This document shows positions 24,742 to 35,902 of a stretch of DNA of 64,000 bases, piece by piece. The stretch's first letter is position 1, and every line of letters starts with the position of its first letter. Source of the stretch: Dipylidium caninum (Eukaryota; Platyhelminthes; Cestoda; Cyclophyllidea; Dipylidiidae); the NCBI GenBank assembly GCA_017562135.1, contig QEYB01001046.1:5208001-5272000 (forward strand). The letters run 5' to 3'. A program made the position numbers and the translations under genes. Under the pieces are notes generated by a model, which worked only from the letters and a program-made list of their open reading frames with translations, was not told where the DNA came from and searched no databases.

Positions 24742-25720
24742 GCAGCGGCCACCACACTTTGCCCCGCCTTTTGTACTAGTACGATTTCAGTAATTTCAGC
24801 AAAGCAAACGTCCCAAATGTTGTCAACCGTATGAGTCAATCCTGTGATTTACTGATGATATTTGTAAATGACGCTAATAAAGCGCTTGGAACCTTGTTAC
24901 TTGTATTTGTCATGAACCTATGAACTTAGTATGGCATTTGACAAAGTTTGCACCGCAAACAAGTCCCGCCAAACCTTGAAACCACCATGGTTATTTCTCC
25001 AAAAGAATTTTTTTGGTCCACTAATTGACGTTTGTTCAAGCCACTAGCACACCAAGCCTCGGCAGTAAGCGAGCTGCAACATGTGCAAATGCCCCAACCG
25101 AGAAACTGGTCTGAGAGTTTGACGTCCGTCAAGAGACCCGGCCCATGTCTGAGCAATTGGTGGCTGCCCACTCGCATCGGTCACCTGGCCCCTCGGGTGG
25201 TTGGCAGTAGTCAATCTTAAGATCCACTTAGTCTGGAATGCGCAATAAGGTCCTTTTCCCTTGTTCCAAGAAGTGCCCATAAAACTCCTTCATTTTCCAA
25301 TATGAACGCCGATTCACGAATTGAAGACTCGACAACCGATTTTATGTGGAGTCCGCGAGGAGACTAAACTCAGTCCAGAGAAAAGCAATTTGCGGCGAAA
25401 TGCCTACAAGCTTCATGATGAGGGAACCCGGCAAATTGTGGCCAGACGAAAACTGATAGAGAAATTGTATTAAACGTTTACAAAACTTCCGCGCAAAATT
25501 CAGAACCCGCTGAAATTTAGCCCGTCGCCGACCTATGCTGCGCTAATCATAAATTAAAAATCAAATCAGGGCAACTGGTTGACTTCCTCTTATTTCAATT
25601 TAGAAGAACGAGGAAAACTATCAATATATAAATGCGAGTGGTTTGAATTAAGACTGTTTGCACGCAACATTTTCTCGCAGGGCAGAGACTGAGATTTCTT
25701 CGTCATCATCCGATGATTTC
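24742..25720. other. intergenic between convergent RING and Spindly-like genes
   Basis: Holds the RING gene 3' end. Positions about 24930-25270 are clearly GC-richer than the flanks and give overlapping ORFs on both strands (25032-25220 plus, 25044-25280 minus). Neither has splice signals or a family signature; a dispersed repeat is the likeliest explanation. Confidence 0.4.
24876..24881 (+). terminator. polyadenylation signal AATAAA of the RING gene
   Basis: Canonical hexamer 135 bases after the predicted stop codon of the RING/coiled-coil gene. Confidence 0.45.
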
Positions 25721-28700
25721 CTAGTCAGAACGTTGTCCCTGTCTTCCCTTAATGGCCCCGAACCCTGCGAATTTCCTACCAAGGGAGATTAAAAATAAGT
25801 CTCTTTAACAATGAACGCTTAAGGGCAATAACAACAAACAACTTCAAATATTTAACTTCTTGGGCTCCCCACCTAACCGTTAGTCTCGAGAAAGAAATCA
25901 TTTAAACCCTTCGACGAGAAATGAAGCATATGTTGTGAAGACACAAATTGAGGGCAAACTCCGAAGCATCGGACATAAAAGTTCTCAGATTCATGTCAAA
26001 CCCTAACAATTGAAAGGTATTTCCAGTTTGCTGGCGAGGTGATAATTCGAGTTACTAAACCAAGGGGAATTCTAATCTAAATGATGTACTATCCCTTTGA
26101 AATGTTCATCATTCACAGCCACATCGACATCTCTATATGGATACACTAAGTTTAGTTACGAATACTTATTAAAAATAAATTGTTCGCAATGAATCATAAT
26201 AACAAATAGAGTAGAAAAATGGATAATTTGAGGTAATAACTAATCGGTCAAGTTCAATAAGTGTTAACACTTCACCGTCTTTATCGGTAGTATGACACGA
26301 TTCAGAGTCCTGAGATAGACGGTGTACCACAGCACGGTATTGAGCGAGCTCTCGACTTAGTTCATGACGAATCCTTATCTCGTTTATAAACCGTTCTCGC
26401 AAGGCAGCTAGTTCCTGTTTCATCTTATCTGCATTGCACTTATAATCCAAGAGTCTTTCTCTAAGAGAAAAAAGCACATGATTAACAATTGAGCACAGGT
26501 TAGCGCAGCTAGTACCTATACTCTCACTATAACGGAGAGATTGAGATTAAGCAGATTAAAAACAGGACACACAATGCACAAAAGTAAGCGCAACAGCAGG
26601 CGACCCACTAATAAATAAACGGTGGCAAATTCGATACGTATACTGCCTGATTTCTTCCTAGTCAAGATCAAACCAGAATGCACCATAGACAATTTACCAA
26701 AACACAACTTCATAAAAATTAAAACAGTTGTTACCAAACCCACTCTAAAGCCTTAATAAGATTGTGGTGACTTGAATTGTCGGGTCTGAATGCGGTTGAC
26801 AAACGATCGGCCTCGCGAAGTTCTGTCAACTGGGAAGGAGAGATAGAGGCCCTCATAAAATCCAGCGACTAAACAGTTAAATTGGTTTCAAACAAGAAAG
26901 GACATTTTTGGTAACCTGCATACCTAAGAACACTAAAACTTTAAAATTGGAGACCTTCCTTTTCATATTACTAGTTCACACTTGTCTCTTACGTGATTTT
27001 TACTAAATTCTAAGGCAATAATTCACCTCACACTTATAAAATGGGAATTTTCCATTGGATTCGAGATGTGAGACCTTCTTGAATAATTCATTAATCCAAT
27101 AGCCGGAATTTCTCCCAACATTTTTGACAGCACCTTCTACTATTTTTTTACCCCAACTGCTATATTTGAGAACCTTCCGCAGATTTGAAAACCCGTTAAA
27201 AAGCCTGATAAAGACGAGATCCAAAGCATATCAAGATTCAGTCGTCATTTTTCGAGAGTTCTGGCAACAAAAAAAAAACCTCCAAACAAAACAACTTATA
27301 GTTCCCTAGGTGTTGCAACGCCAATGTGGCAAATAACAGGCAAGGATATAAACACATCTAACGAAACCGAAAGTATACTTATTTAAGTCAAATCAATGGC
27401 AATATCCTGCTCTTACACATATAAATAACACATTGATAGGACTAAAGTAATGCTAACCAGTCACATTTTATTGCTGCAGCGCAAGTCAACAGCACACAAG
27501 ACAAATCGAAACTAATGAACTCACGTGTTGATCCTGACTCGTAATTTGAATTGATTCGAGGCGTGAAACCTCCTTGTTGAGGCGATCAATTTCGGCACAT
27601 AATTGTGTGATAAATTCTGAGTCCACTTTGGTTACGTTGGCCTCTATCTCAAGTCGGAGCTGCAACTAAAAAACACTTTCACCATAACATGCAGTGAAAA
27701 TTGAGCCGTAACATTGGCTAAACCTAAATGAAAAACGTTAAACCCATTTGTCTTTCCCCTGGTTAAATCACACTTCATGACGACTTACTACCCTCTTCTG
27801 AGATTCATCTCTAACCGTGATGAGTTCATTTTTAAGATCGTCTATAAGGATTTGCTGTTTCTGGACCAACTGTTCGGCGCGTCGGCGACGATCCTCGACC
27901 TTGAGACCAAAGTGAATAGGTATACAATCCTTCAGATAACACAAAAATTGTTCGATTCCTCTTCAAATATAATCACACAAACATGAAACAAATTACGTGC
28001 GCATAATTCATGGACCAGCTCCAGGAACAGTTAAGACAAATAAATACTTCACCTCAGAAAAGAGTGAGTTCCCTCGTGTATTATCGGTCGAACCGGCCAA
28101 AAGTTTAAGATTTTCCAGTTCCACATTGACATCACACATTTCTTCCCGCAATTTCTATAGGAATTATGTAGCCAAACATTAGCCCTAGGTTTACGATATC
28201 GGAAACAATGTGAAAAAAAACTAAATCAAAAAGGCTCTTATTAGTATTTCGGCTGTTTTTATTAAATGACAAAAAAAAACTAGGTGGAAATAAGGCAAAA
28301 GAGGTTTTTTTGTTGTATATAGACATAGGGGGTTAGATAGCGCAGTTAAGGTCTATCAAGCGTAGCATACTCGGAACAAACAAAATGGATTGACAGACTG
28401 ATAGAAAGCAATATTTTAAAGTTTTATTTATCCTAAAGCAAAGGTCTTCGTACATCTACAAGTATCACAAAATTAAGCAATACGCTACACAATGGTAAGA
28501 ATGCGTAAGTGGCGCAAATAAACTTCTATAACTCTAATCAAATAAGAAGTATTTATAAAAACAGAATAATGACCTCGTTGACACCTTTAAGTTTCAAAAC
28601 CTGAAAAAAAGTACGAAGATCAAGTGCAAAACAAATCCAAACGTGCCTGAACGGTTGTTTGTAGTTCATTTATCTGAAGTTCGGCAGCAACCAGATCCTC

Positions 28701-29525
28701 TTCCTTTTCTCCAAGCAATATACTCGCTCTCTCTTTTTCAGTCCTCTCGGTCATTAATTGCGTTTTTAGGCTATCAAGCTCTGCGATGAGTTCACTTGAA
28801 GCGTTTTCAGTAGTATTAAGTGTGGTCTAAAAGTGTTAACTACTGAAGTAATTAAAGTGGAAAAATAAATACAAAAAGGGATCGAGGGGGAAAAACTACA
28901 CGAGGGGGAAAAACTACACAAAAATATGCGTCAATTAATTCTCCTTCGTATTTGTGTTTTGAACACAAAAATCAGTATTATTAAAGTTAGGTCTACAAAG
29001 TCAGACCAAGAGTCACGACTACGCGCTTAATGGCACATAAAAACTTTCCCATAAGATACATGTGTTGGTAAAGACTAAGCATGTATTATGTCACGTTACA
29101 GAAAAGCCAACCCTTCTCCATTCAAAATTACCTAGGCTAGATGAACCACTGCAGATACTGGGACGTAGAAATAATGACTATGAAAGCAAAATTCCTCATA
29201 CACTTTCTTTCGTAATTTCCAAAATATCGATACGTTCGCGAAGAATAGCATTTTGAGACTCAAGGTCTGTTATTTTTTTTTCACTGAGTTCAAGTTCTGA
29301 CTGGAGTTGGTCGATTTGTTGAACAATTTCAACGGTGGATTTGTTGGCGTCCAAAGTGAAATTTACGGTACTTTCCGGCAAGGGATCGAACCGACGCTCT
29401 TCTAACTGATGCGTCAAGGCGTCAACCATTGATTTAAGCTCTTCTATCTCATCGAGGTACTCAGATTCCATTTTTTTCATCATATCTAGACGCATTTTTA
29501 GTGCATGACATTCCTGTTGGAGATC
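25721..29525 (-). CDS. Spindly-like dynein/dynactin adaptor (coiled coil), 5' incomplete
   Basis: Minus-strand exons, phase-consistent: 29525-29202, 28826-28647, 28154-28053, 27899-27792, 27665-27525, 27077-27027 (tentative), 26868-26744, 26460-26276 and 25764-25721 (TAG). Nearly all are long heptad coiled coils (EEDLVAAELQINELQ, IDDLKNELITVRDESQKR, KMKQELAALRERF). The key feature is RGNSLFSEVEDRRRR across the third/fourth exon junction. It matches the Spindly box (G-N-S-L-F-x-E-V-x-D-R-R), whose Ser and Phe are needed in Spindly to recruit dynein-dynactin at kinetochores. The box lies about 200 codons after the first modelled exon, compatible with its position near residue 255 in the human protein. 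The vertebrate C-terminal farnesylation CaaX is absent; the model ends GQRSD. The N-terminal CC1-box exon was not found. BICD-type adaptors are the alternative. The second exon seems to use a GC donor. Confidence 0.62.
28883..28918. repeat. perfect 18-bp tandem duplication
   Basis: Two adjacent identical 18-base copies (starting cgagggggaaaa) in the intron between the 29525-29202 and 28826-28647 exons of the Spindly-like gene. Confidence 0.95.
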
Positions 29526-32500
29526 CTGTAAATGACAGATCTTAAAAGGCCCAGAAAATGAGCTTAATAAAAGCGCCATAAAAGTATTAAAGCTGTGAAG
29601 CTTGTCTCAAAGCCAATATATGGGTTGTCTGGCTATGGAAATATATGAACGACACAAGTCATATAGTGTTAAAAGACAACCATACAGTTAACACACAACA
29701 CGTATTATCGCAGAAGGGATACGATGTTACAAATGTAGTTAAGCAAAATAAGGTGAAGAAATGTCCCATCTGAAAATGAGCCTCCGCAACAATCAGCCTT
29801 GGATGGAAAACCAGCATTAGTCAATCGAGGCAATTCAAACAAAGGGGCATTGCGTTCAAGCTACAAAAGGGATAATCTCTAATTAGCAAATTCCTAGCCA
29901 TGAACTTGTTTAGATATTAATAGCAAAGTCCAGTGACGTGAAACTCAACTTTTGAAATCAGTTAATACAGTAACGCATTCCGGATTGTCAACAGCTATCC
30001 ATCATTTTACCCTAATATACTGATCTTGCAGGATATATAGGTATGAAATACATTACTCAGTGTTACCACAGATACGCCCTTGATTAAAGTAATTGACAAT
30101 GCAACCGTTGGCTTTGAAATAATACCAAACGTGCACATCCTGGCCCTCGAACCACGGATAGTAAAAACATATACACGACAAAGAGCAACAACTACTATTT
30201 TTTTGTTTCACAACGGGGACAACGGACTTTCCTCGATTTACTAGGGATCGTTTCCTTATTAATTATTAATTTAATTCACATCAGTCCGTCTTCATCATTA
30301 GAGAAAAACTGCTGCGGAAATTACCAACCGAAACTTAATACTTTAAATAATGAAAGTCTGCAGATCACCTCGTTCTTCTCTTAATAGCCGTGTTTCAATA
30401 TTGAATGTTAACCTACGACGCTTCCACTAACCCTCTCCGTCTTCTAGTTTTAAATACTAATCAAAGAACTCTGTGTTTTGAAATCGGCATCTTTCGCTGA
30501 TGAAAAGCTAAATGGCGATTTTATTGGGCTAACATAAAACTGTGAAACTTGGAAAATTGTTTCTTTGTCTTCTTTTCTTGGAGTCATATGCGTCTCTTAC
30601 GAAGGCGACCACGAACCATGAAAATTATATAACATAAGGTGAAAGTTTTCAAATCACTGCTGCCAATGTGTTGGGTATTTTATACAAGCTAAAAATGTAT
30701 ACCGTCCCCAAAATAAGAGCTATCTACTACTGATTCGTCTTCTTTCCCGGCTGAAATCTACCCTGCCTCAAAAGACTTGCGACGTGAGTCAAGTAAAATT
30801 TCTGAACGCAGTTGGTTCGTTGCAAATAACCCACGAATTAACTGATTATAAGTACAATCTAAGTAAAACGCAGAGTTTTTTGTTAACATGGTCTCACTTG
30901 AAACCCATATGGCTCCTGCTCTACACTGACTTCCTAATCGTAATTAAGTGGTTACGTCAAAAGTGATATTCCAATAAAAATGTATGCTTTCGGAGTTCGA
31001 TAGTTATGAACTTTCATCGTAATACATCTGATGCTGCAACTCTAATTTTCAAGTGTAATCGTGTGCTTTTCGATAACTGGGAGCACTTCAGGGGCGATTG
31101 AGCTAAGTAACTTGTATCAATTAATCTTCATAAGGAGTGTAGGCACTCTCTTTTTGTAATCTTGCAGGAAACAAATGCCTAACGAAAGTGCTGACTCGTC
31201 AGTTCTTCGACATCCACTGAGCATAATCCTAACGAATTTTACCTTTAAATTTCTGTCTCCAATCGTTATATGACTCAATCGGATGGAGCAAGCTCCGTAG
31301 TTACCTTAGAAGGCCTGACACGTTATGAATCCCGATGACGTGTCAAAATGGCAGACTTATCAACCGAAAACCAAAACGAAGGCTCCAGTTTTTATAGGAT
31401 GCAGTACAGGAAGATGAGGTTTATTACGATGTCAGTACATCATAGCATTTGAGGATTGTTGGTGAAACAGACTGACGCTTAGGGTAATCACTCACCTTGA
31501 CAAAGCAAAGTTTCATATGCATCTATACTCCCTATTGTATAACTCTTGACTACAATAAGAAATCAGAGGTTGCTTCCACCCTTCACTTACGCTGATCCTT
31601 CCAACTTCTGTGCTTTTTCGTTACCATCCAAAGCACAAGCAAGTTCATTCACCAAGGCAATATATCTCTCACACAAAATCCCTTTGAACTCTACAATTTG
31701 TTTGTTGCAGAAGCATTGCTTCTGTAAGTCCCGAAAATAAACAACTATTTCCCGAATAACGTTTTGTTATTTGGGAGTGTGAGAAAGAGAAAATCCCGCT
31801 GTTTTGCCAAATAAGCTAAGAAGAATTGCGATGTCTCATCGGTGCTGCTTTTGGTTCCGACTGGCATGCACACATCGTTGGTGGCAGCGATTACTTATAG
31901 CCCCCTCATTATTGTGACTATCTTCACAGCCTACCTTAGGGGTCGGGACAGCGCCAAAATGCTCCGGAGCAAATCCAACCTGCCAATATTGCCTTGAAAT
32001 CAAACAATTCACCACTTATTTGCCACGTAAGCACAGTCTTCTCTCTTGCATCGCGTAGTACGAATCCGCGAAGGTTAGAAGTTGTCAAGAGAAGCTGCCG
32101 AGCTCAACCGTATTATTGCAGCGTAATTGGCTAAACAGTAATCATGTTTATCTGTTTTTTAAATATCGTCTTTCCATGGGATGGGACTCCCTTCAACCTC
32201 ACTCCGTACATGGTCTTTTGCCATGCGCTATGTCTGAGCCTTGAGGGGTCGCCTGGCATAAGTGAAGGAGTCCGTGTAGCCCTCCACGGGGTAACTCGTT
32301 TCACTGGCGGATGATAGACTTCTCTATGTGATCAATAAGGAGTTTGTTTATGTAAGCTGAAATGTTCTGCCGATTTCACGTAAGAACACATAATGAAATA
32401 TTTAATGTCATAAGCATTCCGGTTTTACCAGAGATCCCAGCGAAGCATGCCATAGCAAAGGGAGCGACAGTCTGTTGTGTTCCTGTGTCCGTTGACAGGG

Positions 32501-33060
32501 CAGTTGTACTAACTGTGCAAACCGTGAGGTGGGTTGGCGAAAAACACATTCAACTCAGATTTGGCCCTATTACCACAGCATCACAAACACACTGCCATTC
32601 ATCCTCCTTCTAACTTAATTACATTGGCATAAAACGTCACTTAAGGAAATTTCTAAGAAATGCAAGACCAAATTAGATTCAAAAAACTTCCTGAAAATAC
32701 GATTGGGATGTAAGTTCCCCACATATTCTGCAAATACGAGGGAACTCAAATTCATACCAAATGTGCAGTCCAAATGCAGTTAAAGAATCAAAAATTTCGT
32801 CATTCCCAGTGGATGCAAAAACGCCCATGTTCAAACATGTGTCTTTTATAAATGGCGATTGGAGTATGCTCGTCGTAGGAAAGGCGACTTTCTCATTGAC
32901 AGGTTTTAGGTTGCAAACTATGAAACTGGCGCTCCATATGAGCAGAAAATGAAGTCGCACATTATTTATTATATTCACTCGTAATAACTGCCATTGACAT
33001 CCACCGCTTTGTGCCAACGGTTGAGCAAATCATATATTCCATTTGAAAAAATCCTAATTT
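29526..33060. other. intergenic or 5' intronic DNA, mostly without coding signal
   Basis: Probably contains missing 5' exons of the Spindly-like gene. The best candidate is minus strand about 29862-29760, after a good acceptor (cttttgtag), reading LERNAPLFELPRLTNAG, but no donor gives the required phase. From about 30200 to 32650 I see no convincing exon on either strand; the short ORFs are scattered and unrelated. The right end (32975-33055) holds a transposase-like tail described separately. Confidence 0.4.
32975..33055 (-). pseudogene. fragment resembling the C-terminal end of a mariner transposase
   Basis: Read on the minus strand, this stretch encodes SNGIYDLLNRWHKAV, then NGSYYE and a TGA stop at 32977-32975. 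The spacing G-I-x-x-L-x-x-R-W-x-K-x5-G-x-Y-x-E-stop is the usual ending of mariner-family transposases. Immediately upstream in the transcript direction the frames are interrupted, so at most a truncated relic remains. The catalytic D-D-D core and terminal inverted repeats were not seen. The call rests on this one motif. Confidence 0.4.
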
Positions 33061-33312
33061 TTTGTGTTCTTAAACTAATCAAAGTCGCCTACATTATGCT
33101 TCTGGTTATTGTTTTTCACTCTTAAAATACGGAGATTGGGTATGATTTCACACGTAGAGAATTTAGTAAATTCGTCAAGAACAACTGAAATTTCCTGTGG
33201 CCATAGTGCCTTGTCAAACAGGGATATTGCGCTGTGTTGCTCGAGTAATGCTGCTTGTTTTCCCTCCATAGTTTTCTTCTCATGCATGTGGCCAGTGCCA
33301 CGGCAACAGGAC

Positions 33313-33350
33313 GCCATCGCCACCGCCACCGCCACCGCCACCGCTGCTGC
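33313..33350. repeat. GCCACC/CCG-type trinucleotide-hexanucleotide repeat
   Basis: A short tandem array of the hexamer gccacc, with a trailing gctgct, in noncoding DNA. Confidence 0.9.
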
Positions 33351-33382
33351 CTTCATGGCTTCGTTTGATTGTCCGACAGGAA

Positions 33383-33427
33383 GGATGGATGGATGGATGG
33401 ATGGATGGACGGACGGATGGATGGATG
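33383..33427. repeat. (GGAT)n tetranucleotide microsatellite
   Basis: Eleven or so units of ggat, with two ggac variants in the second half. It lies 35 bases after a GCCACC repeat and creates a spurious long minus-strand ORF reading HPSIHPSIHPS. Confidence 0.95.
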
Positions 33428-33754
33428 AGTGGCTGATCACTTCGCAGGCATTCCACCTTGTGCTAACCATGATTTTGCATTGGTGAGATTTCGGCTTCGG
33501 GATGTGTCCTGGGGTGGGTGTATTCTTATTCACGCATTTGCTTGATCTTTTGTGACTTACCATACGATGTTCATTTTTCATAATGATAAGGGGTGCTTTG
33601 GTGCAAAATCGGCAACAATCCTGTACGGCAAGCACATATGAGCCCAATTTGTTTATCCGATCGTTTATTTAGCGCCGATTTAGTTTTAACACAGACCAGA
33701 CGTAGCCGTTTGGCCAGTTCCTGTCTAATTTAGACCCTAGTTCGCGAAAAGTTG

Positions 33755-33757
33755 AGT

Positions 33758-33799
<42 letters not shown>
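33755..33799. repeat. (TG)n dinucleotide microsatellite
   Basis: About twenty TG units interrupted once by TA near the start, in noncoding DNA. Confidence 0.95.
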
Positions 33800-35902
33800 A
33801 TCGGATTCCACAGTCGTCGTCCTCAATTCCTCCTCCTCCTCGTTACCAAAATGGGTTTCCGAGCAGGCTCCTCGACGAGTCGTTTTTTCATTAGTGGGTC
33901 CATCTCCGATGTTTCTCGAAGCTTGAAGAGTCGTACGATAATTCAATTTGAACCCGTAAGAGAAAATTAGATGTAAACCGCTGTGTTCTTTCATGTGGTC
34001 TCGCAGAAAAATTAAATAAAGGTGGGATATAAACACGGTGAAAGTTTGGGAAACGAGTACGAAGAGCACCTTTAAGAACATCGAGTGCACGTCGCAAGGT
34101 AACCCTTTTTCAGTGTCAGCCAAACACAGACTCAACAAAATGCCTTTTTCATAGTTTCGGACCTAATACGGAAATGCGAAGAGGGGGGGTGCCCTTCGAT
34201 GGTGAAGCTCTAGAGCGTACAATGAGAAAGTAGTCAAGACTTCGCCAAATATGGGAATTCCTTTTAATGCCATACTTGGCTGTACCTTCGGAAAGTGTTC
34301 CGCCCCCTCGAGTCCAAACGCCACACGTTCGTGCGGGAGGCAGAGCACTAAGTATCTGCTTGTTCAGCTCTCGGCTTCAGTAGGACGCTTCCCCCAGAAA
34401 CCTGGATTTTGGCGCAATTTCACCTCAAAAGACCAAATGGTAGTAAACACGTTCTGTTGGACATGAGACTTCTTTGAAGGAAATCCTCTAAATGCTGCTA
34501 TCGGTCAAGTCAAATGCCTCTGAGGAGGGAACACTGTATTTGGCATTCTGTTGATTGTCGAAGCACACTTACAGCACATTACAAGCGGTGCTGGATACGT
34601 CATATCAAATGAATGTCGCAGAACTCTCGAATCGTGCGTAAAAATCCCGAGTGCGGACTTCATTTGGAACTCAAATTTTGGTATGCCTTGCGTTTCCACT
34701 GTGTCATTTGGACGTATGTGTCGACAGAGTAATCACGCAGAATGGGAGGAGTAACAATGGGAGTGGAGGAAGAGAAGGACGCTGAATGCGTTGATGGTGG
34801 TTGGTATATTCGCTAGAGTAAGCAGACGGGACTTTTCCCCCGTACCGCCGTGTGGCAGCACTTTGCACCAATTTCCACGCCGAAACCGAGTGTGGCAAAA
34901 AGTTGGTGCTTTTCTCCAATTATGGCGGGTGTAAATTTCGGAAAAGGGAGGAGGGTGGTTGGCAGCATCAGGCGTCAAGCAACCGCCCTGCAATCACTGG
35001 AGTGCACATGCAGGTGGAAAAACCGACTTGCTTTCACTTACTATGTAACTAGCCATTCGCATGAAAGGCGTATAATAATACTCTCTGATTCTGTATTTTT
35101 GGAAAGTGGCCTCCACGGTGACATGAAGTAATGGGAGCCTTGCGTCGGTAGCCGGATAAGTCCGTTTGTGGTGACATTGAGTGAGGAAGAAGAGGATTCC
35201 GCGTTCCTACGCACAAAGCAATCGTTGATGCCAAAAAGTGGACACGACCGTGCGACAATAAGTCCTTCTCGATAGAGCGGAATTAAGCTGGACCTTTCGG
35301 TGCCGTGCTATCAGTCTTTATCCTGACAAAACTGGCATGATGAGGAGCCTTTACTAAGGCAAGGAATGGCCGGCTTCACTCAGCTCCCAGCATCAAATAT
35401 GTAAATTGGCCCGCGAGAGGATGGTCTGCATTACTTACAATTTGCGATCTAAATGCGCGGCGAAAGATTCTTGTGATTTCAACTTCACGCAACTATTTCT
35501 TCTAACCGTGACTCACTTGAGATAACTTCAACTATGCGCCACTGTAGTAAGTAGTATGTGTGTGCCCTTTTCCGTCACCAATTTGTGAGTGTCAATGGAG
35601 AAATGAAACAGTATAATGAAGAAATAATGCTTGGCGTGCAAATAAACACATTCAAGCTGCTGGTAATTACTAGTGCTGAGGTCATCATCTTGGATTTGTG
35701 CTCAATTGTAAGTCCTTCAATGCGTTGCGCCACGGAGAGACGCCCCAGGGTGTGAAGAGGCAGTCCTGACAGGTTATTGGTTTGAGGAGAACACGAGACT
35801 ACGAGATCAAAGGCAGATATAAGGGGCGTGGATGAGATACTACCCTGTTCCCCATCTCGACTGTCGTCTGTGAGCAGTGTGCTAGTCAGACAATAGCAGG
35901 GA

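Larger units (their letters stand above)
33061..35902. other. gene-poor region rich in microsatellites
   Basis: Contains several simple repeats listed separately. Overlapping ORFs of 60-190 codons on both strands (for example 33075-33647 minus, 34850-35131 plus) are driven by repeats or by a somewhat higher GC content. They have no splice partners and no recognisable domains. The promoter of the CRAL-TRIO gene should be at the right end. Confidence 0.45.

Noticed and set aside
25681..25764. Alternative frame of the last Spindly-like exon, with an acidic DDDEE run
   Set aside because: It needs a different phase from the preceding exon; the phase-matching frame ends at the TAG at 25723-25721. 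It could still be real if an exon is missing.
29380..29410. tRNA T-arm-like GGTTCGATCCC on the minus strand
   Set aside because: It lies in an open coiled-coil exon of the Spindly-like gene; no acceptor stem or anticodon arm around it.
33075..33647. 190-codon minus-strand ORF
   Set aside because: Its length comes from reading through the GGAT and GCCACC microsatellites (repeated HPSI and VAVA units); no domain or splice context.
33737..34138. 133-codon minus-strand ORF
   Set aside because: It contains the TG microsatellite read as His-Thr repeats and lacks any recognisable feature.
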